NCBI GenBank assembly: GCA_034231615.1
Contig: CM067317.1
Coordinates: forward strand, 84,501 to 148,500
Direction of reading: 5' to 3'
Source of the DNA: Meghimatium bilineatum
Lineage: Eukaryota; Mollusca; Gastropoda; Stylommatophora; Philomycidae
DNA length: 64,000 bases
Shown: positions 1-10,738 of the stretch, piece after piece
How positions within the stretch are numbered: the first letter of the stretch is position 1
Layout: each line of letters starts with the position of its first letter
Notes under the pieces: model-generated
What the model was told of the DNA's origin: nothing
The model's database searches: none
Seen by the model: only the letters and a program-made list of their open reading frames with translations
Position numbers and translations under genes: made by a program

Positions 1-866
1 AGGTCTGAACCAGTATGAGTCCTGGTTCTGGCGAGCGGAGCGAACAGGTGTTCGCTTCAACGTCTCTGCACCCCGGAAGTATAAGCCTTATCGCTGTTGC
101 GTATTATATACACCGCCAGATACCACAATGCAAGTCTGTTCCACACCCCCACGTCTCTGAGAGACCACCTGATACCCCCAGGGCACGTGTTACAATCATT
201 CGCACGCTGGACCACAAAACAAACCACACACAATTATTCTTTCCTAGTGCCATATATGTCCCAACTATGTATCAAAAATGCCATACTTCTCTATCTGAAT
301 AGTATTCCCTCTAGTCCCCGTCTCTATGGTGACGCCCCTGACTATTGCAATCGCTGTACTTCGGCGCTGCAATTGTAACAAGCTCGATGGTTACTTTAAC
401 ATAGTGTCTGATACGCCCAGATGTGTAAACTGAAATTACTATGCCGACTTATGCTCACTTATGCTGAGAGAGTTCAAGACAAAAAACAATGACAAATTGC
501 CTGAAAAGTCAGGAACAGGACTTTGTTCCTTGTGTCGTAATTGTACATTGTGATTGTTAGTTCCACTGGAGTGTCTGATAACCACAACCGTTGAGAGAAG
601 TAATGAGATGATCATATTCTAGAGATATATTCACGGGCCATTCTCTTGAGATATTATCATGAGCTATATTCACGGGTCACTGACATGTGATAACACAGAG
701 TTGTGTTCACACTGGTAAACTATTCTTTTTAAAGTGAGGTGTGTTCACATTACACCACCTATAGACACAACTATCATCTATATCGAAGAGGAGTTTATTT
801 GGACTTTACTTTTTCTTTATCTTTCTTTTTTTCTTTTCTTTTATTAGTTTCAGTCCTGTTTTGTTA
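1..866. other. Unassigned 5' flank
   Basis: I see no supportable gene here. The first 400 bases are somewhat less AT-rich, and short frames there show no recognisable domain. Around 620-720 a short motif (atattcacgggc/t) occurs twice. An upstream exon of the host gene could lie here, but I cannot see one with a matching phase-0 donor. Confidence 0.3.
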
Positions 867-938
867 CATATGTGCTTAATTTGATTAGTATGACTCATGT
901 TGGATATATACTTAACTTGATTGACGTGATTCATGTTT
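867..938 (+). repeat. 38-bp tandem duplication before exon 1 acceptor
   Basis: A segment beginning tgcttaatttgattag is followed about 38 bp later by a diverged copy (tacttaacttgattgac). Each copy ends near tcatgtt. The second copy runs into the polypyrimidine tract and acceptor (tgtttgtttgcag) of exon 1. The branch-point region of this intron therefore appears duplicated. Confidence 0.6.
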
Positions 939-946
939 GTTTGCAG

Positions 947-1072
947 GTTCATGTCCAAGATGTTAGGTTTTCTGTGAAAGCAAGACGGCTTCTGGACTCA
1001 GTTAGTGTTCCAGTTACATTTATAACCATGTTATACAACAATTTTCTACGATGTCGTATAAGAAGATTTGAG
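947..1072 (+). CDS. Host gene exon 1 (of those visible): multi-pass membrane protein, N-terminal part
   Basis: This is an internal exon of 126 nt, encoding predicted residues 1-42. The acceptor is tgtttgtttgcag and the donor is GAG|GTAAGCC. It begins and ends in phase 0 and matches exon 2, which begins in phase 0. The peptide starts VHVQDVRFSVKARRLLDSV and ends CRIRRFE. It contains a mildly hydrophobic stretch (VPVTFITMLYNNF) and a basic end. No ATG start fits, because the preceding bases look intronic, so earlier exons should lie upstream of the window. The donor sits at the head of a 40-bp tandem array that repeats the donor itself. I do not recognise the protein from this part alone. The support is the phase chain with the later exons. 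Confidence 0.7.
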
Positions 1073-1315
1073 GTAAGCCTACTCATGGATCAGGTTTTAC
1101 AGAACTCTAGAGGTAAGCTTACTCATAGATCGAGTTTTACAGAATTCTAGAGGTAAGCCAACTCATAGATCAGGTTTTAGAGAACTCTAGAGGTAAGTCT
1201 ACTCATAGATCAGGTTTTAGAGAACTGTAGAGGTAAGTCTACTCATAGATCAGGTTTTAGAGAACTGTAGAGGTAAGTCTACTCATAGATCAGGCTTTAC
1301 ATGACTGTATAGGAA
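1071..1315 (+). repeat. 40-bp minisatellite repeating the exon 1 splice donor
   Basis: Six units start at 1071, 1111, 1151, 1191, 1231 and 1271, each opening with aggtaagc/t, then actcatagat and caggttttag. A seventh, decayed unit at about 1311 reads aggaaaa. Every intact unit carries a consensus 5' splice site, AG|GTAAGY. Using a downstream copy would add 40 nt per unit and shift the frame. Confidence 0.9.
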
Positions 1316-1504
1316 AACCCATAGTTCAGGTTTGAGAGTTTCCTATGAAATACATGTGAAAGACATTGAAAGAGGTTCACACTATCCCAAATGATGAAAG
1401 TTCGAAGTTAAACTGACTTTCTTTATAGATTGTGTGTTCTGTAGGAGAGTCTGATTTATCGAATGGTATTCATATAATACTTGTAATTCATGATTTGTTG
1501 GTTG

Positions 1505-1612
1505 CTGATGTAACTCATGGATGATTGATTATTGATGCAATTATGGATGGCTGGTTGCTGATGTAATTCATGGATGATTGATTATTGATGCAATTATGGA
1601 TGGCTTGTTGCT
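1505..1612 (+). repeat. 53-bp tandem duplication
   Basis: Two nearly identical copies (1505-1557 and 1558-1610) read ctgatgtaaYtcatgg, then gattgattattgatgc and ggatggct. A third copy has just begun at 1611. This is simple intronic tandem duplication. Confidence 0.8.
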
Positions 1613-1689
1613 GATGCAGAAAAATAGGTGCTAAACATAAAAATACATGGAGGGAAACTACAACAAGTAGAACATTATCAACATCTTGG

Positions 1690-1975
1690 ACACAAATGAC
1701 GGCAGATGTGAAACAGAAGTTAAAATGAGAATAGGAATTTCTAAAAGAATTTAATTGACATGAGAAAAATACTAACATCTAAACAAATTACAAACAAGCT
1801 AAAAATGAGAATTATAAAATACTACATCTATTATATATTAATGTATGGCTAAGAAAAACAGACAATAAACACACAATTAGATGACAGAATTGATGCCCTT
1901 GGTGTGTGGATATATAGAATAATAGGGAGAAAATCGTGAAAAGAGAAGACAACAAGCAAAGATGTTATAATACCA
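1690..1975 (+). mobile_element. Non-LTR family A fragment (RTE/BovB-like), decayed
   Basis: This + strand stretch parallels the C-terminal thumb region of family A, which is better preserved at 28980-30347. Matching bases include gatgtgaaacagaagttaaaatgag, then the part equivalent to KCYIYSILMYG and the part equivalent to QLEDKFDAFEMWVYRRIGR. Stops and frameshifts break it throughout. Both ends are approximate. It is a dead relic in intron 1. Confidence 0.65.
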
Positions 1976-2269
1976 TTTAAATTATGAAGCATCTCCTCAG
2001 TTACCAATCAATCAATCAAGTGCCATGCCGACTGACGTAGGCGTTCATGTTTCTCCACGACTCTCTGTCTCTTGTGTTATCAATAAGCTCCGTTGGTAAG
2101 CTTCTACCGTGTCAAGATACAAGTCCATCTAGTACATTTTATCTTTGTCGACCTCCATCTCTTCTCCCTTTGATCTTTCCAGTTCAGTTACCAAGGCCCG
2201 CGCAAATAAGAGAGATAACTCCCCTGCTCCTTGCGAAAAGTCGGCGTGGAAGAACCTTTAAATCCTACA

Positions 2270-2690
2270 ACTAAACATGCTACAGCTAAACATGCTACAG
2301 CTAAACATGCTACAGCTAAACATAATACAGCTAAACATAATACAGCTAAACATAATACAACTAAACATAATACAACTAAACATAATACAACTAAACATAA
2401 TACAACTAAACATGCTACAACTAAACATGCTACAACTAAACATGCTACAGCTAAACATGCTACAGCTAAACATGCTACAGCTAAACATGCTACAGCTAAA
2501 CATGCTACAGCTAAACATGCTACAGCTAAACATAATACAACTAAACATAATACAACTAAACATAATACAACTAAACATAATACAACTAAACATAATACAA
2601 CTAAACATGCTACAACTAAACATGCTACAACTAAACATGCTACAACTAAACATCCTATAACTAAACATCCTACAACTAAACATATGAGGT
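2270..2690. repeat. 15-bp minisatellite, about 28 units
   Basis: Units follow the pattern tacaRctaaacatNN, with variants ending gc, aa or cc and R = g or a. Because 15 is a multiple of three, long frames stay open on both strands (for example KHATA-type repeats on +), but these are a by-product. The variants are blocked. In the + frame they read ATAKH x3, NTAKH x2, NTTKH x4, ATTKH x2, then ATAKH x6, NTTKH x5 and ATTKH x3. This suggests a higher-order duplication of about 11-14 units. Confidence 0.9.
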
Positions 2691-3184
2691 ATAAAAAACA
2701 AAATCTCAGAAGTAATAAAAACATTACATGAACACAACATACACGTAGCCCTCCTTCAGGAAACAATACCACGCACCACGGAAGTAAATGATCATCACGG
2801 GCTGCACACAGTACAAATGTAAATGTCTGAAATGCCAGAGCATTATGATATGATGTCCATGCCACCGTAACCAACATACCTCAAGGAGACATAGAACACA
2901 AGATAATAAATGTAGGGGACACAAATAACACATGGTATACACTGTACAATATTTACTGTCCCCCAACAGCATCCACTAGTCTTCCAGAGTGAGCCCATAG
3001 TAAGGGGAACCGTCTTAGCTTGGGACTCTAATGCACATATTCCAACCATTAGCTAGAATCTTCATAAAAATAGAGGACTAGAGATTGAATACATGTGCAA
3101 CAGTTCCAATCTAGTCATATTACAAATATTGGAGACTCCACCAACAATCTTACACAAAGCAAGCAATTCGACTAGCCGACCCGA
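2691..3184. other. Unassigned intron 1 sequence
   Basis: No domain, RNA gene or clear repeat is visible here. Short frames on the minus strand show no family resemblance that I can support. Confidence 0.3.
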
Positions 3185-4860
3185 TCTGACATTTTTTTAA
3201 TCGGACAATTTATGCAGACAATGTATGCAATTTTGTACCAGGGTTTGGTTGTGGCTGTAGTGGAATCATCATCATTAAGTGCCGTCTCCGCAACGAAGGT
3301 TGGCTGCAACGTATCTCCAACATCTCCTGTCTCTTGTCTTGGTGGTGCACTCTGCTAGACTGTAACCTGTCCATCGTGTAATGTTACTCTCCCACTTGTA
3401 TCTCTGCCTACCTCTTGCTCGCTTCCCTTTGTAAGGTCTTCAATATAGTGTCATGTCTTTTAATGTGTCCAAAGTATTTTATTTGCCTGATCTTTATTTC
3501 TCTTAGTAGTTCTTTCTTCATATTAAGTGTCTTTAGCACCTCTTTATTTGTTTTCTTCTCTTTCCATGATGTTCTCCCTATTCTTCTATATACCCACATC
3601 TCAAAGGCATCAATTTTGTCTTCTAATTGTTTATTTAGTGTCCATGTTTCTGAGCCATACATTAATATGGAATAGATGTAGCATTTTATCATTCTCATTT
3701 TAAACTTGTTTGTAATTTTAGTGGAATATACACTGGCTATTCTGACTCTTAGCCAAACTTAGATCGAAAGACTGGTTAGAATCCATAATGCAGCAATGCG
3801 TATCATTATTGGGTGCACAAGAGAAACATGAACAAGGGCTATGCGATACCTACTTGACAGTCCAACAGCTGAGCACAGATTACAGTATTGCAGTGCACGG
3901 GTATACCTTCAAATACATGCAGATAAGGAACACCCGTTGCATTCCGAAATGCAGAAACTTAAAGGCAGCAAACTCAAGAGATGGAGGTCGTGGATAGGAC
4001 GTGCTGAGGGTGTCATACAAAGCGTCTACAGATTGCAGGATGTGGCAGCAGGTGTGGAATGGATAAGTCTACCCACAGATTTTGAAACTTGTTTGACAGT
4101 AATAATTTCACTTAGAAGCGAATGCAAAGAATGGTGCGCCGCAGCTGTGGAGAAAGAAGTGCAGGCTTTGGTCAGTGAGAATACCAAAGAGGGGATGTGA
4201 TTATATACGCTGATGGATCTGTGATTAGACATGTTCGTAGTGCTAGGACTTTACAGCTCAGTGCGCAGGTAAAACGATCAGGGAGGAGAGTGGTGATGTT
4301 GCGGTCACTACGAGTAATGTTACCATGGAGGCTATGACAGTGACCAGGAAATTTTAGTGGGTATGCACACAGAAGGTAACGCAGGTCAGCACCGTGAGTG
4401 ACTATGAATAAGATTATGAAAGTACAAGTGAGTCTCGTTCGCGAGCAGTGGATTGAGGCCTTGAGAAAGGCGAAGCTGAAAGTGGTTACATGTATTTTCG
4501 TACCGAGACATGTGGGTGTTCAAGGCAATGAAAGAGCGGATCAACTGGCATCATGGGCGATTGTGACACAGGCCGATGGGGCTATGGATCGCGCTGACGT
4601 TTTGAACTCCTTAAGAGATATAGCACACGAGAGTGAGATTAATGTGGATGATGATTTATTTTCAATGGCTAGGATTAAAGATCAGGGATTGAAATGCGGT
4701 GTTGCTAGAAGTGAACATTTTGGAGGGCGCAAATGAATGATGGTCAATCAGAATAGTACCGGTACTGTCAGCAGAAATTTAATGGTGGATACACTCAATG
4801 AGAGATCTGAGTAACTATGGACGTGTCCAGCAGTGATGATGATCCGATAACAAAAGAAAT
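3185..4860 (+). mobile_element. I-superfamily non-LTR element fragment with RNase H, split by an RTE insertion
   Basis: This is the 3' half of an I-superfamily-like ORF2 on the + strand. Before the nested insertion it reads VVAVVEYTLAIL when the frame is carried across 3266/3728. It continues with a region around RIHNAAMRIIIGCTRE and RYLLDSPTAEHRLQY (3780-3880). A linker rich in ISLRSECKEW follows, then an RNase H start (VIIYADGSVIRH at about 4198). The RNase H C-terminal motif PRHVGVQGNERADQLAS lies at about 4500-4560, followed by AMDRADVLNSLRD. Frames break several times between 4200 and 4440. A second copy of the same family lies at 11765-12182. It is non-functional. Confidence 0.75.
3267..3718 (-). 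mobile_element. Family A RTE/BovB-like insertion, 5' truncated, with target site duplication
   Basis: This minus-strand 3' fragment of 452 bp encodes the ORF2 C-terminal region. The peptide includes KCYIYSILMYGSETWTLNKQ, DAFEMWVYRRIGRTSWKEKK and IKIRQIKYFGHIKRHD. The 3' end is a short ATG/GAT microsatellite next to 3267, as is typical of RTE-type elements. The 9-bp duplication tagtggaat flanks it (3258-3266 and 3719-3727). It interrupts the RNase H-bearing I element. Family placement rests on remembered RTE/BovB C-termini; the insertion boundaries are read directly. Confidence 0.85.
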
Positions 4861-5169
4861 ACCGGTTAAAAAAAAATATTGCAAACTAAATCTAAAAAGA
4901 GAAGGAAATAAAGCCTGGAGACTTGCATAATCTCGAGGGAAAATATACAAAGACTAATCCATTGTGGCAACAAAATAACATTACCCAGCAAAACAGCACT
5001 ATTTCTATGCAAATATTAACACGTCACAGCACAAGAATAAATTAGACACAACACTTACAAAAAAGTGCAAAACCTAGTAAATATCAGAGGGGTATCTGTA
5101 CGATAGATTGATTCTACTAACTTTGTACGGTTGATTAATTCTGCTAACGATACATACACATATTTCAAG
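4861..5169. other. Intron sequence before exon 2
   Basis: Nothing is identified until the exon 2 acceptor region. A plausible branch-point motif (tgctaac) lies at about 5141-5147, 20-30 bases before the acceptor. Confidence 0.35.
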
Positions 5170-5264
5170 TCTCTCAGAGAGTGTTGCCGCTCGGACATTC
5201 TGGGCCGATTTAATCCAGGCTTCAAGACAATCACTTGGCACAGGTGCATGAAACTACTTGCTCA
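5170..5264 (+). CDS. Host gene exon 2
   Basis: The exon is 95 nt and covers predicted residues 43-73 plus two bases of codon 74. The acceptor is catatttcaag, with a tgctaac branch-like motif upstream. The donor is CTCA|GTGAGT. Phase runs from 0 to 2, matching exon 1 (ends phase 0) and exon 3 (begins with the third base of a codon; CA + T gives His). The peptide includes SLRECCRSDILGRFNPGF and TWHRCMKLLA. It is soluble and cysteine-containing (CC pair and HRC). Directly after the donor comes an array of about 22-bp units. The short length makes this exon less certain alone; the exact phase fit raises confidence. Confidence 0.65.
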
Positions 5265-5279
5265 GTGAGTATTCTACAC

Positions 5280-5460
5280 GAAGTATTTATTACATTACAT
5301 TGTGTGCTTATAATCAGTGTGCTCTATCCTTACAATCACTGTACTGTATCCTTACTATTAGTGTACGGTATCATTACATTCAGTGTACCATATCTTTATT
5401 ATTAGTGTAATGTATCATTACATTTAGTGTACTGTATCTTTACATTTAGTTATCATTTCT
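5280..5460 (+). repeat. 22-24-bp tandem array just downstream of exon 2 donor
   Basis: About seven diverged units resemble tcagtgtactgtatccttac. The unit resembles the donor region itself (ctcagtgagtattctac), so the array may have been seeded by the splice junction. That origin is inference. Confidence 0.65.
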
Positions 5461-5668
5461 GTTAGTGGTAGTTAGTTAGTTTGTTCCTTAGTTAGTTTGT
5501 TCCTTAGTTTTTTCCTTAGTTAGTGTGTTCCTTAGTTAGTTTGCTCCTTAGTTTGTTCCTTAGTTTGTTTGTTCCTTAGTTAGTTTGTTCCTTAGTTGGT
5601 TCCTTAGTTAGTTTGTTCCTTAGTTTGTTCCTTAGTTAGTTTTTTCCTTAGTTTGTTTGTTCCTTTCG
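5460..5668 (+). repeat. Minisatellite of ttagttagtttgttcc type
   Basis: Imperfect units of 12-17 bp (ttagttagtttgttcc and shorter forms) repeat about 14 times. No coding content is visible. Confidence 0.85.
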
Positions 5669-5789
5669 TGCCACATGTTTCGGAACATATGACATAATTT
5701 TTTCTGACCGCTGTCTGCAATCATGCCCGATCAATTACATTCAGTGTACTGTATCACTGGATAACTCCTAAGTATCGTAATTGAGGTTT

Positions 5790-6930
5790 TACATGGTTGT
5801 CCAACGGCAATAAAGGCTCTCGACCATATAATAGGTAGAAAGGTTAAACTGTATCACGTGTCCACCTCTTGCAACTTGTTGTGTGGATTCTGGCATAACC
5901 CCCCTTCATGTAATCTGCGGGTCTGCATCCATCTTAATTAGCACTACAGTTATTGACCTCGGCTTGAATAACAATATGATCTCTACATAATGTGTGGGGT
6001 AAGTACTTCACTATCTCTGACCAAAACCATATACCCTCCTTTTACTTACATTATCCTTCTCCTGTAATCTAACACTCAGAAATTTCGTCCCAATATTACT
6101 TTTCGATGGATTCCTGTCACTATAGTGAGGCGCTGGCACACAGGAATCTTTCTACGACCACCTGTATGTCGACTTGCCCTACTACTTTAAGATTATCCCC
6201 TGATATTGGTTACAATCTAACTCTAGTGTGGTACCATATTTTTCCTAGTTTTCTTAAGACATGTTCTCGCACTAGACTTGTAACAGCTCCTGTATCGACT
6301 AAAGCATACGCCTAGTGTCCTTCCAAATGTATGATGTACACACGTGGATCTCTTTGCCTCATCTTCTTTGTTCTTGATTTACAGATGACCATTTCCAAAA
6401 TAATTGTGCTAGTCTTTATACACCCTTTGAGCGACCCGATTATACACCATTTGAGCGGCCCTATTATCAGAGTTGTCTCTGTTTCCCTGAAAATAATCCC
6501 TCTCATCTGTCAACATTCTATCTGTATTTATGTTAGTCCTACATTATCTTGCTATGTGAGTTCTTCTTTCACATCTATAGCAACTTATCTCTAACTTGTA
6601 CTTGGGAACTCTGGGACTTTGCCTAGACTCATGTCTGGACTAACATGTTTGCTTTCTATCACTTTACTAGTCTGTTCACCAGAAAACTCAACTTCCATCT
6701 GTACATCCCCTTGTTTAGTATTCATATTCTTGATATGAAATCTTTTCCTCAAATTCTTTTCCATTATAGCCTTGTAGACTGGTCGACTTCAGCCTCAGAA
6801 TTTGCTTCTTGAGTTCGTCTAATTCAATCCGTCTATAACATATAGCTTGTAGCTGTTTCTCCACCTCATTATTACCACAGATGGCATTTCTGAAAGCATC
6901 TTCTGTTGTATTAGTTTGACACTGCAAATT
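5790..6930 (-). mobile_element. Ty3/gypsy-like LTR retrotransposon relic (gag to protease)
   Basis: Reading the minus strand from 6930 there is a gag-like stretch (AFRNAICGNNEVEKQLQAI, 6720-6900). A zinc knuckle with CX2CX4HX4C spacing follows at about 6540-6582 (CYRC at 6571-6582), with a stop inside it. A retropepsin core follows, YALVDTGAVTSLV, whose DTG triplet lies at 6288-6296. After a frameshift, VILGRNF is seen at about 6060-6090. The sequence continues toward a degraded leader of the polymerase region (MPESTQQ at about 5890). No LTRs were found. Stops and shifts make it non-functional. Confidence 0.65.
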
Positions 6931-7024
6931 TGTATATCTTCTGTTCTTTCATATTTTATCCTTTATAACTCAATGAAAGCTTATTGACGATCCTTCAAAT
7001 CTCCAAAGCTTCTTCTTTACTGTT

Positions 7025-7205
7025 CTTTTAATCCCTTCATCGGTCAAATAAAATACTTTGGACACATTAAAAGACATGACATCTTATTGAATACCTTACT
7101 TGTGGGCAAAGTCAAAGGGAAGGGAACAAGAGGTAGGCAGAGATACAAGTGGGAGAGTAACATCACACGATGGATATGTTGCAGTCTAGCCAAAGCAAAA
7201 AGGTG
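7025..7205 (+). mobile_element. Family A fragment
   Basis: A short + strand piece equivalent to the end of family A ORF2 reads GQIKYFGHIKRHD, then GKVKGKGTRGRQRYKWESN and ITRW. It is truncated on both sides. Confidence 0.75.
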
Positions 7206-8509
7206 TATCTGTTCTTAATAGTACAGACATCATTGATGAAAAAGGCTAAATGATTGTACCCTTTTACAGAAAGTGTAAAGACACCATCAAAAGAAAAGCT
7301 CGTTACTTTTCTTTTCTGACCTATTTCTTTTATTGCTGCAGAGACTCAGTCCACTCAGATCCTTTGGCTCAATGATCTCACGACTTCGCATTGTGTTCCT
7401 AAGTCCTGGTTTTAGAGGTTGGTCCTGAGTACTCCTGATACCATCTCCCATAACCCACAAGATCAGAGGCACAACAACAGACAACAACAACTAAATAACT
7501 ATCCCTAAATATGCACTCAACAAATCAGATGAATGCAGTTACAAAATGGGAATTTTATTGTGGTGAAAACAAAACAAAGGAATCAATGATTGACTTCCTG
7601 TCAATCAAGGCAATGCTCAAGATTTGCTTGCACACAAACTGTCATTCATACTTCTACCTGGGGGAATTTGGGTGAAAAGAAAACCCACCTATATCAGAGT
7701 TCCCCAAAAATGAGTATTCTATCTCTGCTACCCCCTATCATAACTAGGCTACAGATTACACTGTGATTTAGACATAAATGTACTTCTCCTATAGTCAGAT
7801 CCTCCGTTGGCCTTGATCCTCTTCGGCTTGCTTGGAGATACACGTGTTTGATTTCAAGAAAATGATCTTCATAATGTCGTTGAGTTAAATTCAGACAGGA
7901 TGACTAAAGGCATGAATTCTTGAATGATTTCTGAAGAGCTGTCGTCCGTTGACCAATAAATCAGTTTCAGCACACAGCTGAGTAATTAAAACTACATGAG
8001 GTGATCTCAAAATTCATGTTTCTCTTGGGAAACAAAGCCCTGCTTCCAGCTTAAGCATGGGTGGTCTTGAGTGTGAGGAGGAGCGTCCTATCCTCGAGCA
8101 CTTAGACTAATTCGTCGAAATTGCACATAATAAACACACAACTTAAATCACTGATCTATTCCCTTGATTGAATAGATCACCATTATTCGATGATAGTGAG
8201 TGTACAATTCGACTTCAATTATTCACATTGGCAGACAATGCCAGCATAAACACTCATACTATGGGTTGCATTAGCAAACCATTTGCAGATTGACTTTAGC
8301 TCAAAGACGAATGGATCAGTATGATTGAGCTGTTGATGTTAAGTTGTCGTGAAAATAACTTGGTTTTTTTCAGAAGATCTGTGACTTCTGCATCAGCTTC
8401 TCATGGAGAAAATTGAATAACATTTTGACGTACAGCAGTAGTATTTGGGCTGCAGTTCCCGTTAGTTTTGATAGGTAAGCGTTGGTGGTACTTGGCCAAC
8501 ACAACAATT
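7206..8509. other. Unassigned intron 2 sequence
   Basis: I find no recognisable gene or repeat family. It is AT-rich with scattered short frames only. Confidence 0.3.
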
Positions 8510-8640
8510 TCATTGGATGGCATACGAGCTCCCAATAGACTCGCTTCCAGTAGAAGCTAGGGCTACTGTCCCATTTCAAAATAGTAAACATGTGTCAGAA
8601 AGTATCTGGCTGGCACTCCAATTTCATTGGATAGCATATT

Positions 8641-9575
8641 CATTCCTTCATTTTCCTTTTGCGCTAAAGTTAGTGCATAGGGCAGAGATCAGATCTCTCC
8701 AATTCTGTCTGTTCAAAGCTATTCTTTGCAGTTCTTGAATAGTATGAATATTGGTTGTTTTACTTTCTCTAAGTATTGTTCTTCTGATTGTTTCTTTTTG
8801 TCTACCCCTTGCTCTTTTGCATGTTGGTATCCATTCAAAAGATTGGTGGTGTATTCTGTTGGTTTCTGCGCATAGTACATGCCCGATGTAGGACCAACGG
8901 CGTTTTCTGATAACATCTGTGATGAAATTTTGATGTGTCTCTTCTCTGATTTTATCATTCGATTTGAATTCACTCCAATAGGTGTTAGTTATCCTACGAA
9001 GACTTTTGTTCTTGAAACTCAGTAATTTCTTTTCTGAAGATAAAGAGCTTTTCCAGCTCTCACATCCATATGATAGCACCGGAATAACGCATGAATTAAA
9101 TAAGCGCATTTTCGTGCGTGTGCTGATTGACTTTGACTTCCATATATTAGACAGTGTGTTAAATGCACTTGATGCTATGGCAAGTATGGCAATGCGAGAT
9201 GTATTTTTTGGCATGACATCACCGTCAAGTGTTAATTTGCTTCCTAGATAGGAGAATTTCTTTACTTTTTTAAGTTGTCCATTTAAAGTAATTTCGTTAG
9301 GTGAATTTGCGAAGTCCATAATTTTTGTTTTTGATGAATTGATTTGGAGACCTATTTGTCCTGCAATGAGATTTAATCTATCAGTTTTTGTTTGTGTATC
9401 TTGATGACTTTCACTCTATAGTGCAAGATCATCGGCAAAATCCAGGTCTTCTACTGTTGTTTTATTTATCCATTTGATTCCTAAATTTGTGTTGGATGTG
9501 CTTTTTCTCATAGCCCAGTCAATTGCGATATTGAAGAGTAGTGGTGACATAGGGCAGACTTGTTTAATACCAGTA
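8641..9575 (-). mobile_element. Non-LTR family B relic (RT C-terminal half)
   Basis: Minus-strand ORF2 remnant. From the 5' side it shows an RT core with PLLFNIAIDWAMR and DFADDLAL (the catalytic FADD, at about 9430-9450). After a stop comes IGLQINSSKT. A long open part follows (9319 to 8648) with LSYGCESWKSSLS, SLRRITNTYWSEFKSN, RKRRWSYIGHVL, a basic RARGRQKE region, and NRQNWRDLISALC. The 3' end is an AATG-type tail at 8641-8658. About 70 bp of similar sequence occurs on both sides (8520-8590 and 9588-9660). It is a dead copy with a fairly intact final 223 codons. Confidence 0.8.
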
Positions 9576-9679
9576 ATCACAGGGAACCATTCGAGCCTCC
9601 AATATATACATTTCTAGTAAAAGGCAGGGCTACTGTTCCTTTCAACATAGTAGACATGTTTGCAACACCACGGCGGGAA

Positions 9680-10595
9680 GTTCAAACACTCCAAAATATT
9701 GGTTTCATCACCTTAACAGTATTACTCAGGTCTTTACCCAAGCCAAGGCATGATGAAAAAGCCTATAGGTTCTCAACAAAGAAGGCTGCAAATAACAACA
9801 TTGCCTTCTGACTTCTAAATTGTACTCAAGGCGATGATTTGTAATAGGATGTCAATTTGCACTTACCTTGTACAAGAATATTAAGCATATTTATAAACTT
9901 ATACCACACATGATTGGCTATTATCCTTATATTTTAAATTATCAGGCTATCTTTCTGGAAAAACTAACAATTGGTTGCATTTCCTTCTCTCTCTTTCATT
10001 GTAGTTTACAGTATTACTCATAACAAACGCCGAATAACATAAGTAAATTCCTTCATATCTGCAGTATGGTACGGCTTTTATGAAAAAAGCCATGACACTA
10101 GTTAGCTTGCCTTGTAGAAACTTCCTGTATCTACAACTACTCAGATCAAAACTATGCTTTCTTCCTTCATTCCGAAGATGCAATTCCTTCCTTCAGTTCA
10201 GACGATATCTAAGATGGCGAGTTCCGCTCGACTTACCATTGGTTGGCGGATTCATAAATAATTTGTTTTTCTGTCTGGACGATATCCTGTCCTACTTAAT
10301 TACTAAAAACAATCCATTTTATTTTTAATTATCTTCTATCTCGCACATAGTTCTCGAGGCTTTGGTATACATTTTAGTTGAATTAAAAAATTCACTCTAT
10401 CACGTTTAGCCTTGACATGGTTTCATGTCGAAAAACAAACTAGGAAAGTTACGATTATTCATCCATCCTATGTTTAGACAGCTGACTAGAGTTTTCAACC
10501 AAACTCGTGGGTGTAATGTTTTCACTAACAATTTAGGCACAATATCTCCGATGCCCCTCTCCCCAATCAAAAGAATAGAAAAAAGAACAATTTTG
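9680..10595. other. Unassigned intron 2 sequence
   Basis: No domain or repeat family is recognised in this stretch. Confidence 0.3.
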
Positions 10596-10738
10596 TCCCT
10601 TGTTGTTGTTGACAAATTGCTTACAATGTTGTCCCTTGTTGTTGTTGACAAATTGCTTACAATGTTGTCCCTTGTTGTTGTTGACAAATTACTTACAATG
10701 TAGTCCCTTGTTGTTGACAAATTGCTTACAATGTTGGA
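10596..10738 (+). repeat. 36-bp minisatellite, four units
   Basis: The unit is gttgttgttgacaaattgct followed by tacaatgttgtccctt. There are three near-perfect copies and one shortened copy. The reverse frame reads NLSTTTRD repeats, which I regard as incidental. Confidence 0.9.

Noticed and set aside
1..302. 95-codon + frame at the window start as a first exon
   Set aside because: No membrane or conserved feature and no phase-0 donor that would join to exon 1.
2188..2877. 229-codon minus-strand frame with CLVVACLAVA-like repeats resembling a membrane protein
   Set aside because: It is the reverse reading of the 15-bp minisatellite; the hydrophobicity is a composition effect.
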